A stretch of 64,000 nt of DNA from Paenibacillus sp. FSL H3-0469. Its GTDB lineage: Bacteria > Bacillota > Bacilli > Paenibacillales > Paenibacillaceae. Shown piece by piece: positions 44,096 to 53,881 of this stretch. The stretch spans positions 3,038,001 through 3,102,000 of the forward strand of contig NZ_CP150302.1 of the NCBI RefSeq assembly GCF_038051945.1. Direction: 5' to 3'. Both the position numbers and the translations under genes were made by a program. Each line of letters begins with the position of its first letter. Positions within the stretch are counted from its first letter, which is position 1. Under the pieces are notes generated by a model. That model did no database searches, was not told where the DNA came from, and saw nothing but the letters and a program-made list of their open reading frames with translations.

Positions 44096-46891
44096 GTGTC
44101 GAAACCTGTGTACGGAAAACAAGCAGCTTCTGTCCAAGCTACGGACAAGCTCTCAGGGGCAGCTTGGACGCTTTGCGCTGCGTTCCTGCTGTTTTTTGGC
44201 TGGGCCGCTTTTCAGATCGGATTGTTCAACGGAATGACGGCGGAGTTCGAGAAGCCCATCTATGTTGCCGCATTATTAAGCTGTCTGCTCCTGCTGGCCG
44301 CTGCCGTCTTCTACTTCAGAACCTTCCGGCTTGAGGGACAGCGTGACTTGCTCATCGTAGCAGCCATTCTGCTTCCCTTAACCTATGCGCTGTCGCTATT
44401 CGGCGCTGCTTCGCGGTATATGGCGATGAACATGCTGTTCACCCAGTTCACCTATGCCGCAGTCTTCATCGTCAGCATCCTTCTGCTCCGGCAAAGGCGG
44501 CTCAATTCCGCCGTCCAGCATGGCGTGCTTACCCTCGCTTACCTGATTGTCGGGTTTGGACTGCTCAACTGGCTCGGAAGCTGGAAGCTGGCCGGCAGCC
44601 TGGTGGGCTGGTTCTCAAAAGCAGTATTTAACAGCAGGTATAGCGAAGCGGTAATGACCGACTCGAACGGTCTGCGCCTGACTTCCGTTTTTCAGTATGC
44701 CAATACATATGCAGCCTTCCTGATGGCTTTTCTGTTCGTGGCCGTCTTCGCGCTGATCCGCTCCCGGAAGCGAGCCGGACAGCTGCTGCACGGCTTCATG
44801 CTGGTGCCAATTATCGTCTCGCTGCTGCTTACCTTATCCCGCGGCGGACTGGTGCTGCTGCCGGTGGTCTTCATTCTCCTGCTGCTCTTCCTGAAGCCTG
44901 TGCAGCAGATTCTGTGGATTGTCCATCTCGCCATTGCCGGCCTATGCTCTCTGCTGATCACAAGCCCGGTCACGCAGCTGGGGCTGGAGCTGAATGCGGA
45001 GTTCAACTCATCCGCTGCCCTTAAAGGCTGGGGATATCTGCTGGGAGCATCCGCCTGTGCAGGCGTGCTCTGTCTGGTAGTCCAGCGTTATCTGGCGCCT
45101 TGGCTGAGCCGTAAGCTCAGCAAACTGGAGTCCCGGCGCATGAGCGGATTATGGATTCCTGCCGTATCTGTGGCTGGCGTCGTAATCATTGCCTTCCTGT
45201 TCATCGGCACGAGCGCACGTAATATTCTCCCGGCGAATATCGGAACACGGCTGGAGAATATCAACTTCAGGCAGCACAGTGTCCTGGAGCGTTTTACCTT
45301 TTACAAGGATGCCATGAAGGTCGTCAAGGATTATCCGGTACTGGGCGCGGGCGGCGGCGGCTGGGCCACACTCTATGAGCATTATCAGAACAACCCTTAC
45401 CTGAGCCGCCAGGTGCATAATTTTTTCCTGCAATATCTGATTGAGGTGGGCATTGTAGGCTTCCTGGTGTTCATGGGCTTCATCCTGTTTATCTTCTACA
45501 AATTCAGCAGACAGTACCTGAAACGGGAGACCGATGACTATAACAACGGATTCTTCTATCTTATTATCGCCTTGTCGATTCTCGTTCACAGCCTGCTGGA
45601 TTTCAACCTCAGTTTTGCCTTCATAGGAATGCTCGTCTTCCTCGCTCTGGGCGGAATGGCTGTGGCCATGGAGAGCAAGCCGCTCCGTCTTCAGTGGAAC
45701 AAACTGTGGATCAGAGCAGGTTATTTCACAGTACTTGGAATCGGAACGGCCTACCTGCTCTTCCTGTCTCTGAGTTACATTCGTTCCAGCTCTGAAGCCG
45801 GTGCAGGCAAGAAGCTGATCCAGGTGAGCCAGTCGTATGAGGAGATCAAGGCTCCTTTCGTAAAAGCACTCAACATCCGACCCTACCATCCGGAATCGGC
45901 TGTGTACCTGTCCATACTGGACCAGAAGGTGTATGAGCAGACGAAGAACGAGCAGTTCCTGGAAGAGGGCTATGCAGTTTTGACCCGTGCGCTGAAGAAT
46001 GAGCCGTCCAACAAAGAGCTGCTCACCCAGCTCGCAAGCTACTATGATCTGAAGGGCGAGAGCGATGCAGCCTATCATGTCTATCTGGACAATGCAGACA
46101 AGTTCATGTGGGATATCAACTGGTATGCCGGTCTGATTAGCCGGGCCGCTCTCCTTGGACAGCAAGCTTATTCCAAGCAGGATGAAGCCGGGCAACAGAC
46201 GTATTTCGCTTCCGCACTTGCTGCCTACAGACATGTAACGGACGGTATTGCACATTTGAAAAGCCTCCCTCCCGAGCAGATGCAGGGCCGTGAATTCTTC
46301 GCTACACCTACGATTGGCCTAAGCGCAGGGAGAGTACAATTCCTGTCCGGGGACAAGGACGCGGCTGCCGCAGCTGTGAAGCAGGGCTTCGTGAACGGAT
46401 ACGAGGATCTGACGGACAGCGCAAGCCTGTGGACGACTGCCTGGTACAGCGGAGTTATAGCCCGTTCGCAGGAGCTGGGCGCCGCAGCCTTGAAGCGGTC
46501 GCAGGAAGCTGCGGCTGAGGGCAAGCTGGAGATCAAGGACCAGGAGACGCTTAACAAGCAGCGGTATTTCAAAACCGGCTTGGATACTTATACCTACGCG
46601 TCCGCAGACCGGGATGCACAGCAGCAGGGAGTCACTGTGACACCGGAACTGCTGCTGAACACCGGGAAGATCCAGTACATGTCGCAGGACATGCAAGCCG
46701 CAGAAGCCACACTGAAGCAAGGCCTCAGTGAGGACTACAGCAACCCTGTCAACCGCGAGGTTGCCCGGTGGCTGCTTGCCGTACAGCAGCGGATGCAGAG
46801 CGCCCAGGATCAGGCGGTCTATCAAAAGCTGACCGCCGCCGACCCGGAAGAAGCATCAAGAATAAATGAGATAGCGGGTATGCAGTTGTAA
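44096..46891 (+). CDS. O-antigen ligase family membrane protein with TPR domain
   Basis: A 931-residue membrane protein. About 12 helices (residues 17-560) include a Wzy_C/WaaL-like block with large loop ending LGAGGGGWATLYEHY and SRQVHNFFLQYLIEVG (about 415-450), the family signature. From about 590 a helical soluble part reads like TPR repeats (VLTRALKNEPSNKELLTQLA, GKIQYMSQDMQAAEATLKQG). Such Gram-positive proteins are thought to polymerise or transfer surface glycans, for example onto S-layer proteins. GTG start with AAAGGAG 8 bases upstream. The next gene, an S-layer-homology protein, is on the same strand 264 bases on. Confidence 0.85.
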   Translation: MSKPVYGKQAASVQATDKLSGAAWTLCAAFLLFFGWAAFQIGLFNGMTAEFEKPIYVAALLSCLLLLAAAVFYFRTFRLEGQRDLLIVAAILLPLTYALSLFGAASRYMAMNMLFTQFTYAAVFIVSILLLRQRRLNSAVQHGVLTLAYLIVGFGLLNWLGSWKLAGSLVGWFSKAVFNSRYSEAVMTDSNGLRLTSVFQYANTYAAFLMAFLFVAVFALIRSRKRAGQLLHGFMLVPIIVSLLLTLSRGGLVLLPVVFILLLLFLKPVQQILWIVHLAIAGLCSLLITSPVTQLGLELNAEFNSSAALKGWGYLLGASACAGVLCLVVQRYLAPWLSRKLSKLESRRMSGLWIPAVSVAGVVIIAFLFIGTSARNILPANIGTRLENINFRQHSVLERFTFYKDAMKVVKDYPVLGAGGGGWATLYEHYQNNPYLSRQVHNFFLQYLIEVGIVGFLVFMGFILFIFYKFSRQYLKRETDDYNNGFFYLIIALSILVHSLLDFNLSFAFIGMLVFLALGGMAVAMESKPLRLQWNKLWIRAGYFTVLGIGTAYLLFLSLSYIRSSSEAGAGKKLIQVSQSYEEIKAPFVKALNIRPYHPESAVYLSILDQKVYEQTKNEQFLEEGYAVLTRALKNEPSNKELLTQLASYYDLKGESDAAYHVYLDNADKFMWDINWYAGLISRAALLGQQAYSKQDEAGQQTYFASALAAYRHVTDGIAHLKSLPPEQMQGREFFATPTIGLSAGRVQFLSGDKDAAAAAVKQGFVNGYEDLTDSASLWTTAWYSGVIARSQELGAAALKRSQEAAAEGKLEIKDQETLNKQRYFKTGLDTYTYASADRDAQQQGVTVTPELLLNTGKIQYMSQDMQAAEATLKQGLSEDYSNPVNREVARWLLAVQQRMQSAQDQAVYQKLTAADPEEASRINEIAGMQL

Positions 46892-46920
46892 CCTTACAGT
46901 GTCACTTATCCCTCAAATAA

Positions 46921-46962
46921 CAGCAAAGAGAGCGCCTGCCTGCGGCAGTGCGCTCTTTGCTG
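46921..46962 (+). terminator. Hairpin behind the O-ligase gene
   Basis: CAGCAAAGAG-AGCGC pairs with GCGCTCTTTGCTG. There is no T-run after it, so confidence is moderate. Confidence 0.5.
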
Positions 46963-47155
46963 TGCGGGGCCATGCCGCCGTCATCCCTTCGTAAACCAAG
47001 TGTCATTAACTCATATCTTCGCTCATTCGTCCAATATATGGAAGGTTGTGAAGGATTGATTATAGCTGTACTTTTCTCGGGCAACGTATACTTTCAGTGA
47101 TCAGACTTAAGGTTTGATCCAAATCGGTCCCACATAAGGAGAGGTTGTAATCATT

Positions 47156-50100
47156 GTGAAGAAACTACAACGCTTGTTATCTGTGTTCGTAACCGTTCTG
47201 CTCCTATCCTCATCCATTCCCATATCCTTATCTGCAGAAGCAGCAGGGACTTCCGGACAAGCAGAGCCGGGTCCTTGGACCTTCAGCGCGTTCGGAGGTA
47301 ATACTTCTCAGGGCAAGAACCCCGAGCCTGCCATAGAGAATTCTTCCACCGTAACGCTGACTACTTATGGAGGCAAGATTTCAGGCACCGATGAGGGGCT
47401 CTCTTTTTATTACCGGGAGCTTCCGGCCAGCACGAACTTTGAGCTCAGAGCCAGGGCTACCGTTATTGCCTTTAACAGCAATTCCGGCGTCAGTACGCCT
47501 AATCAGAAATCCTTTGGCCTGATGTTAAGGGATACGGTTAATCCTCATGGAAGTTCAAGTACCACCACTTCCAATTATGCTGCGGCTGGTGCGTTGGATT
47601 TGGTGATGAAGGGTTTTTATAAAAAAACGGCACAGGTCAAGCTGAATCCGTTCGCCGGGCTAAGCGCTCCTGCTGCGGGCGAAGTCTACGATCTCAGTAT
47701 CCGGAAATCGGGTGATACCTATCTGCTGAGTGTTAACGGCCAGACCGAAATCGTAACCTTGGAGGACACTTTTTCCGAAACGATGTTTGCCGGGATTTAC
47801 GTCTCCAGAGATGCAACCGTAGCCTTCAGTGAGCTGGACCTTCAGATCGAGACCAAACATGTAACAAGCTTGTCTGCCGACACCAGCGGAATGACGAAGA
47901 CCTCGTATCTGGTGGGTGAACCGCTGGATCTGACCGGGCTTATCGTGAAGGCTGTATTCTCCGATCACAGTGAAGCCACTCTGTCTTCTGAGGAGTATAT
48001 TGTAACCGGATTTGACAGCAGCACAGCCGGGGAGAATCGAATCCAGATTAACTATAACGGCGCCTCTGTAAGTATTCCGCTGCAAATCATCCCGCTGACC
48101 GTCAGCTCATTATCTGTCAAATACGAGCCTGTCAAAACCGTCTATTATCCAGGCGATTCCTTTGATCCGCAGGGGCTTGTTGTTGCTGCCCATTATAATA
48201 ACGGCTACCTGATCAAGGAACTTGCCCATGATCTGTACACCCTCTCCATTAACGGCCAACCGGTAACAGAACAGCTTCCGTATACTTTTGCCGGGCCGGG
48301 CTCCTATGAAGTATTGATCGCTTCCACAGAGACTCCGTCTGTCACCACAGCATTGCAGCTTGAGGTCATGGATGCTACCCTGTCCGATTTAGAAATAAGA
48401 CATATGCCTAAACAAACCGTCTATTATATCGGTGACACCCTTCAGTTGGAGGGACTCTCCCTCTACGCCCATTATTCAGACCTTACTGAGGTCAGGCTGG
48501 CCAAGGATGAATATACCGTCTCCCCCCTAGACACCCTGACTCCAGGAGATAAGGAGATCAAGGTAACCTACAAGGAATTAACGGCAAGCTTCACAGTTAA
48601 AGTCAAAATCAAAGAGCTGACCGGCATCGAGATAACCCGCTATCCGGTAACCACGTTCTTTGTAAACGAACCCTTTGACAGCAGCGGTCTGACCGTATCG
48701 AAGGTGTACGACAACGCTGACCGGGAGGTCCTAAGCGGGTTCACGCTGGACCACTCTGCATTCGACAACCGGCAATCCGGAGTATATAAGGTTCAGATCA
48801 TCCCGGATGATTCTTCCATACAACCCATTACGTATACTGTCACGGTAAAAGAAAAAACCACGCCCGTCTGGCACAGTATCACCTTCGGCCAGTCTACGTC
48901 TGCTGCGAATAACAAAGTCGTCGCTCAGGACGACGGAACGCTCCGGGTGATCGCCTTGGAAGGCGGCGGTAAGGTCACAGAAGACCACGATGGCATAACG
49001 TTCTACTACACAGAGCTTAATGCCCTGGAAGATAACTTCGTGCTATCTGCAGATATTGAGGTGCTGAACTTTGCCAAAACCCCTTATGACGGGCAAGAAT
49101 CCTTCGGAATCATGGCGCGGGATGCAATTGGAACACCCGGAACTTCGAGTGTATTTGCTTCGAATATCGCTGCCATAGGCGGCTACAGCGGCGGAACAAG
49201 AAGCGCTCTGGGTACCCAGCTGTTCGTCCGTTCCGGCATCGAGAAGCCGGATGGAACCGGAAGCAAAGGCATTAAGACAATTATGCTCAAAAATGAACGG
49301 CCTGCACCCGGCAACACGGCCCCTGCTGCACCATACCGCTTAACGTTGTCCAAGACGAACAGCGGCTTCACAGGCCGGATCAATTCGGAGCGGGAGGCTA
49401 TCCATTTCGAGCCGGATATTCTTAGCGTACAGGATTCCACGATGTATGTCGGCTTCTATGCGGCCCGTCTGGCTACGATAGATATCCGCAATATCCAGTT
49501 GACAGTGACAAGCGCTGCTACTGATGCGCCTAAGGTGGAGCCACCCGCGGCTCCTGTAACACCAGATTTGAGCATACTGTCCCGAAGCAAAGCATCTACA
49601 CCCGAATATGAAGTGATCGTCCGCCCTAACGTGAACGGAACCGTAACGGTGAAGCAGGGCTCCAGGATTATCGCACAGGATGTAGCGGCAACAGCCGATA
49701 AGCGTCTGGCGGTTCCTGCGGTACTCAGCGGACATGGGGATACGAACTTCAGTGTTGTTTTTTGGCCGGAGGATACCCAGTACTTGACTTCTTACGATAC
49801 AATTGTCCGCAACTTCACTGTTAATATGAACAGCTATGGCAACGGGGAAGACATCTATGTATCGCCTGCCGGAACAAGTGCCGGGGACGGGACAATGGCT
49901 CTCCCACTGGATCTTGATACCGCGATTGATTATGTGAAGCCGGGACAGCATATCCTTATGCTTGACGGGCATTACGTGCGGAAATCACCGCTGGTCATTC
50001 AGAAGTATAACAATGGTACCGAAGCTGCCAGAAAGGTTCTGGAAGCGGCACCCGGTGCAAGGCCCATTATCGATTTTGACAAAAAGACAGAAGGGGTGCT

Positions 50101-52390
50101 GCTCAGCGGGGACTACTGGCATGTAAAGGGGCTCGATTTCACCCGCTCGGCGGCCAATACAAAGGGATTCACGGTTGGCGGTAACCATAACATTGTTGAG
50201 AATAGCCGCTTCTATGCTAACGGTGACACCGGCCTGCAAATCAGCCGCACAGACGGAACTGCAAAGGACATCACAGAATGGCCGTCCTACAATCTAATTC
50301 TGAACAGCACCTCCTTCGATAACCGCGATCCGTCTGACAATAACGCAGATGGTTTTGCGGCCAAGCTAACCTCCGGTACCGGGAATATTTTCAGAGGATG
50401 CCTGGCGCATAATAACATTGACGATGGCTGGGATCTGTACACCAAAGCAGGCTCGGGTGCCATCGGTCCGGTACTCATCGAGAACAGCGCCGCCTTCAAC
50501 AACGGGTATTTAACGGACGGAACCGTTGGGGCCGGTGATAAAAACGGATTCAAGCTCGGCGGAGAAGGCATTCATGTCGCGCATATCATCCGTAATTCGG
50601 TCGCCTTCGGCAACGGTGCCTACGGGTTCACCAGCAACAGTAATCCTGGAGTCATTGCGGTCAACAATATCGGCTATAACAACACCCGCGGCAACCTGAG
50701 CTTCACCACATATGGTCAGATTACTCCAGACTTTAAGATTGACGGCTTTGTATCCTACCAGTCGGGCAGCATCGGCAAGGATCAATATCCGGCTTCCTTA
50801 GCAGCGGAGAATAACTTCATGTACAATGGTACCGCGTCAGTCAACAAATCAGGCAAGCAGCTGACCGATGCCAATTTCGTAAGTCTGCAGCCGGTGACCT
50901 CTTATCTGCGGGATGCAGAGGGGAATATCATCTGGGGGGAATTTCTGAAGTTTATTCCTTTTGAGAATCAAGTACAGGAGCCAGAGCCGGAACCGGAGCC
51001 GGAGCCGGGAACCCAGCCAGAGCCAGAACCTCAGCCAGAGCCAGAGACCCAGCCGGAGCCAGAGACCCAGCCGGAGCCAGAGCGGGGGACCCAGCCGTCA
51101 CCAAGTCCTTCCGCTGCGCCTGTTTCTTCTGCCACACCAAGTCCAATTTCTGCACCTAACACTAACAGCACTGGCACAGGATCTGCCGCCAACAATTCTA
51201 TTCCGGCGGTTCTCTTGCTGGACGGCAGTGTTAGCATTGATTTACCCGTAAGTCATACCACAGGAAAAGCTTTAGCCCGGTTAAGCGAATCCGCATTGCA
51301 TCAGATCGTTACTGTAGCCAGAGCCGATGCCACGGGTACCAAGACTCTGCGGATTCAACTCACTGCTGATCCTGACCAGGATATGAAGGAAGTGGAGCTA
51401 AGCCTTCCTGCTGCAGCATTTCGTTCAGGAGATGGTCTCCTCAAGCTTGAGATCCGTTCTTCCTTAGCGGCCGTTGGATTACCTCACAGTATCTTCGCAG
51501 CGGAGACGCTTGACGGCGTAAAGACTATTACTTTATCGCTAAGAAGTATGACTCCCGGCGGGCAGCTGCAAGCCAAGCTGGGGGACCGTCCGCTTATCGG
51601 ATACGGGCTTCAATTGGATGGGGCGGCATTGCAGCCTGACCGGTTGCAATCGGCTATAGAGATCGGAATTCCCCATCCGCCAGCAGTTCCTGCAGCGGAC
51701 AATGCTTTTATTGTTGTGTGGGGCATCCAAGAACAGGGAATCGTTCAGCCCGTGATACACGGGAAGTACAACGCAGAGAAGCAGCAGGCCATTTTCTCAA
51801 CAAACGGAATCTCCGGCCAATATACGGCGGTCTACAATCACAAGACCTTCCAGGATATCGACTCACCCCATTGGGCCAAGTCCGCAGTGGAAGTACTCGC
51901 TTCCAAAGGGGTCATTCAAGGCATCTCGGCAGCGGAGTTCAGACCGGAGCAGCCTGTTACCCGCGCAGAATTTGCACTTCTCTTAGTCCGGGGAATGGAG
52001 CTTACAGCGTCAGAAGGGCCCAGCTTCATGGATGTGTCACCGGGGGATGATTATTACAAGGAGCTTATGGCTGCCCGAAAGCTTGGCCTCATTACAGGTC
52101 TGCCGGGAGGTCTATTCCAGCCGGATGTACCGGTATCCAGGCAAGAAATGTTCGTTATGGCAGCTAGAGCATTGCGCGCAGTAGAGCGCATGAATCCAGG
52201 GGAGAATACTTCTTCTGTATTAAAAGGTTTTACCGATCACCAGCAAATTGCAAGCTATGCGGCAGATGATATTGCCGCCCTGGCCGCAGCCGGTCTCGTT
52301 AAAGGAGATGCACAGCAGCAGCTAATGCCCGCTGCCTCCTCGACACGTGCCGAAGCAGCTATGCTGATCTATCGAATGCTTGCGCTATAG
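47156..52390 (+). CDS. S-layer-anchored family 9 pectate lyase, multidomain
   Basis: A 1744-residue secreted protein. Order: signal peptide (1-27); a beta-sandwich module (about 40-215); four bacterial Ig-like (Big_3 type) modules (about 230-575); a second copy of the beta-sandwich module (about 578-790); a PL9 right-handed beta-helix (about 895-1235) with IYVSPAGTSAGDGT, the catalytic-Lys block NNADGFAAKLTSGTGN (about 1066) and AHNNIDDGWDLYTK. A Pro-Glu repeat linker (about 1268-1312), an unassigned region and three SLH domains (about 1565-1744) end it. PL9 enzymes cleave polygalacturonate by Ca-dependent beta-elimination; SLH domains bind pyruvylated wall polymer. GTG start with AAGGAGAGG upstream. 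Confidence 0.9.
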   Translation: MKKLQRLLSVFVTVLLLSSSIPISLSAEAAGTSGQAEPGPWTFSAFGGNTSQGKNPEPAIENSSTVTLTTYGGKISGTDEGLSFYYRELPASTNFELRARATVIAFNSNSGVSTPNQKSFGLMLRDTVNPHGSSSTTTSNYAAAGALDLVMKGFYKKTAQVKLNPFAGLSAPAAGEVYDLSIRKSGDTYLLSVNGQTEIVTLEDTFSETMFAGIYVSRDATVAFSELDLQIETKHVTSLSADTSGMTKTSYLVGEPLDLTGLIVKAVFSDHSEATLSSEEYIVTGFDSSTAGENRIQINYNGASVSIPLQIIPLTVSSLSVKYEPVKTVYYPGDSFDPQGLVVAAHYNNGYLIKELAHDLYTLSINGQPVTEQLPYTFAGPGSYEVLIASTETPSVTTALQLEVMDATLSDLEIRHMPKQTVYYIGDTLQLEGLSLYAHYSDLTEVRLAKDEYTVSPLDTLTPGDKEIKVTYKELTASFTVKVKIKELTGIEITRYPVTTFFVNEPFDSSGLTVSKVYDNADREVLSGFTLDHSAFDNRQSGVYKVQIIPDDSSIQPITYTVTVKEKTTPVWHSITFGQSTSAANNKVVAQDDGTLRVIALEGGGKVTEDHDGITFYYTELNALEDNFVLSADIEVLNFAKTPYDGQESFGIMARDAIGTPGTSSVFASNIAAIGGYSGGTRSALGTQLFVRSGIEKPDGTGSKGIKTIMLKNERPAPGNTAPAAPYRLTLSKTNSGFTGRINSEREAIHFEPDILSVQDSTMYVGFYAARLATIDIRNIQLTVTSAATDAPKVEPPAAPVTPDLSILSRSKASTPEYEVIVRPNVNGTVTVKQGSRIIAQDVAATADKRLAVPAVLSGHGDTNFSVVFWPEDTQYLTSYDTIVRNFTVNMNSYGNGEDIYVSPAGTSAGDGTMALPLDLDTAIDYVKPGQHILMLDGHYVRKSPLVIQKYNNGTEAARKVLEAAPGARPIIDFDKKTEGVLLSGDYWHVKGLDFTRSAANTKGFTVGGNHNIVENSRFYANGDTGLQISRTDGTAKDITEWPSYNLILNSTSFDNRDPSDNNADGFAAKLTSGTGNIFRGCLAHNNIDDGWDLYTKAGSGAIGPVLIENSAAFNNGYLTDGTVGAGDKNGFKLGGEGIHVAHIIRNSVAFGNGAYGFTSNSNPGVIAVNNIGYNNTRGNLSFTTYGQITPDFKIDGFVSYQSGSIGKDQYPASLAAENNFMYNGTASVNKSGKQLTDANFVSLQPVTSYLRDAEGNIIWGEFLKFIPFENQVQEPEPEPEPEPGTQPEPEPQPEPETQPEPETQPEPERGTQPSPSPSAAPVSSATPSPISAPNTNSTGTGSAANNSIPAVLLLDGSVSIDLPVSHTTGKALARLSESALHQIVTVARADATGTKTLRIQLTADPDQDMKEVELSLPAAAFRSGDGLLKLEIRSSLAAVGLPHSIFAAETLDGVKTITLSLRSMTPGGQLQAKLGDRPLIGYGLQLDGAALQPDRLQSAIEIGIPHPPAVPAADNAFIVVWGIQEQGIVQPVIHGKYNAEKQQAIFSTNGISGQYTAVYNHKTFQDIDSPHWAKSAVEVLASKGVIQGISAAEFRPEQPVTRAEFALLLVRGMELTASEGPSFMDVSPGDDYYKELMAARKLGLITGLPGGLFQPDVPVSRQEMFVMAARALRAVERMNPGENTSSVLKGFTDHQQIASYAADDIAALAAAGLVKGDAQQQLMPAASSTRAEAAMLIYRMLAL
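50978..51093 (+). repeat. Pro-Glu coding tandem repeat
   Basis: Short in-frame repeats of GAGCC(A/G)GA-type triplets encode alternating Pro and Glu with ETQPEP blocks, forming a flexible acidic linker between the lyase and the region before SLH domains. Such repeats can change length by slippage. Confidence 0.8.
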
Positions 52391-52429
52391 TTAAGGGCTT
52401 AATAAATACAGCCTCTTACGCTTGAAGCG

Positions 52430-52694
52430 GGCTGAGAGAGGTATTCAAAGGGATTTATCCCTTTGGTTCAGCCCAGAGTCGGCTGGAGGGGGCATTTAAA
52501 GGGATTTACCCCTTTAATTCAGCCCGAAGTCCGCTGGAGGGGGCATTCAAAGGGATTTATCCCTTTAATTCAGCCCAGAGTCGGCTGGAGGGGGTATTCA
52601 AAGGGATTTATCCCTTTAATTCAGCCCAGAGTCGGCTGGAGGGGGTATTCAAAGGGATTTATCCCTTTAATTCAGCCCGAGAGTCGGCTGGAGG
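52430..52694. repeat. 51-bp tandem repeat array, five copies
   Basis: Copies start at 52430, 52481, 52532, 52583 and 52634; the last is 52 bases and a partial unit follows. Each contains AAAGGGA-TTTA-TCCCTTT, a perfect 7-bp hairpin, and CAGCC...GGCTG, a second small stem. Copies 2-5 are nearly identical. A 17-codon repeating frame exists because 51 is divisible by 3, but it has no ribosome binding site, so I treat it as non-coding. It lies between the S-layer lyase and a GNAT gene. Confidence 0.85.
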
Positions 52695-52709
52695 AGCGGC
52701 TTGGGCAAC

Positions 52710-53255
52710 TTATTTGCTCCCGTGGTTGTTCCTGTACTCATCCTCCAGAATCGAATATTGATAGGAGTCCATCCACTTCTCTTTATGATACATATGTCCT
52801 CTAATATGCCCTTCGTATGTCATGCCTAGCTTCTGCATCACACGGGCGGAACCGGTATTCCCGGGACGGCAGGTCGCATAGATCCGGTGAAGCTCCAGCT
52901 TATGAAAGCCTAAGTCCAGCAGTACAGCGGCAGCCTCAGTAGCATAACCCTGTCCCCAGTACAGCCTATTGTAGCAATAGCCTATCTCTCCCTGCCCTGT
53001 TCCGGTAATATGCAGGCCACAGCCGCCGATCAGCCGCCCGTTCTCCTTCAGCACCACCGCATACTCGAAGCCCTGGCGCGGCTCCTCCTGCTGCAATGTC
53101 AGCGTATGGCGGATATATTCGCGGGTATCCTCCAGTGAATTCGGCCCCCAGATTGAATGTGTTACTACTGCCGGATCGGACGCATATTCATGTACCTGCC
53201 CTACATCTTCCTCTGTGAATTCCCTAATCCACAGCCGTTCTGTCTCAAATTCCAT
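52710..53255 (-). CDS. RimJ/RimL-type GNAT acetyltransferase
   Basis: A 181-residue transferase starting MEFETERLWIREFTEEDVGQ. The acetyl-CoA motif is YCYNRLYWGQGYATEAAAVL (about 91-110), followed by KLELHRIYATCRPGNTGSAR, typical of the RimJ/L group that acetylates protein N-termini or small amines. CAGGGAGG lies 10 bases before ATG 53255. An alternative ATG at 53282 overlaps the DinB stop as ATGA. It is therefore an operon with the DinB gene. Substrate unknown. Confidence 0.88.
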   Translation of the reverse strand: MEFETERLWIREFTEEDVGQVHEYASDPAVVTHSIWGPNSLEDTREYIRHTLTLQQEEPRQGFEYAVVLKENGRLIGGCGLHITGTGQGEIGYCYNRLYWGQGYATEAAAVLLDLGFHKLELHRIYATCRPGNTGSARVMQKLGMTYEGHIRGHMYHKEKWMDSYQYSILEDEYRNNHGSK

Positions 53256-53278
53256 ATCTCTGCGGCCTCCCTGCTCTT

Positions 53279-53758
53279 TCATTTGTCAAATAACCCTCTA
53301 CCCACCAAATTAGCCGTCACCGGCGGCCGGCCAATCTCCCGTGACCATACGGAGAGCTGGCCGATATGGTGGATCTCATGGGCAATCACGTGCCGCATCA
53401 CTTCTCCGTAGGGGTGAGGCTCGTGCTCCCCTTCATCTGTAATATCCACCATAATCCGCTCTTCCAGCTCCTCCGACCAGCCATACACAAACGGAGCCAG
53501 CTCTGCATGGCAGCGGGCAGAGAAATCCCGCACAAGCTCCAGACTTGCCACTTCCCCGAACGAAGGGATGTCAATGGCTCTCTCCTGAATCCCTCCGCAG
53601 ATCCAGCCGTATTCAACAGCAACAATGTGATACAACGTGGGCAGGATATACCCGATGCCGCCGGTGCGCGGCTTCATCAGCTCTTCCTTGTCCACCCCGC
53701 TGCACCAGCGGAACCAATCCTCGCGCACTTGCCAGTTATACTCAAATAGCTTCTGCAT
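53279..53758 (-). CDS. DinB family protein
   Basis: A 159-residue four-helix-bundle DinB/DUF664 protein. The metal-binding histidines fit LYHIVAVEYGWICGG (about 46), and HVIAHEIHHIGQLSVWSREI (about 123-142). In the superfamily these bind Zn or Ni and support thiol-transferase reactions with bacillithiol, though most members are uncharacterised. AGGAGGC lies 6 bases before ATG 53758; an 11-residue longer frame would contain that site. First gene of a two-gene operon with the GNAT gene. Confidence 0.88.
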   Translation of the reverse strand: MQKLFEYNWQVREDWFRWCSGVDKEELMKPRTGGIGYILPTLYHIVAVEYGWICGGIQERAIDIPSFGEVASLELVRDFSARCHAELAPFVYGWSEELEERIMVDITDEGEHEPHPYGEVMRHVIAHEIHHIGQLSVWSREIGRPPVTANLVGRGLFDK

Positions 53759-53822
53759 CTGCTGCCTCCTATTCTCCATAAATCTCCTCACTTCATTATT
53801 GTGTCACACTTTAACACAAACA

Positions 53823-53863
53823 GGACAGGCCCGCTACCGCTAATTGCGGCAACCAGCCTGTCC
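53823..53863 (-). terminator. Terminator behind the VOC gene
   Basis: GGACAGGC pairs with GCCTGTCC, with an inner CCGC/GCGG stem. It lies between the VOC stop and the DinB gene and probably ends the long metNIQ operon. Confidence 0.65.
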
Positions 53864-53881
53864 CCTATACTTGTCCTGCAT

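Noticed and set aside
52430-52694. CRISPR array
   Set aside because: Units are continuous near-identical 51-mers without unique spacers, and no cas genes are present.
52463-52804. 113-codon repeat-protein frame
   Set aside because: It is produced by the 51-bp tandem array, has no ribosome binding site and runs antisense into the GNAT gene.
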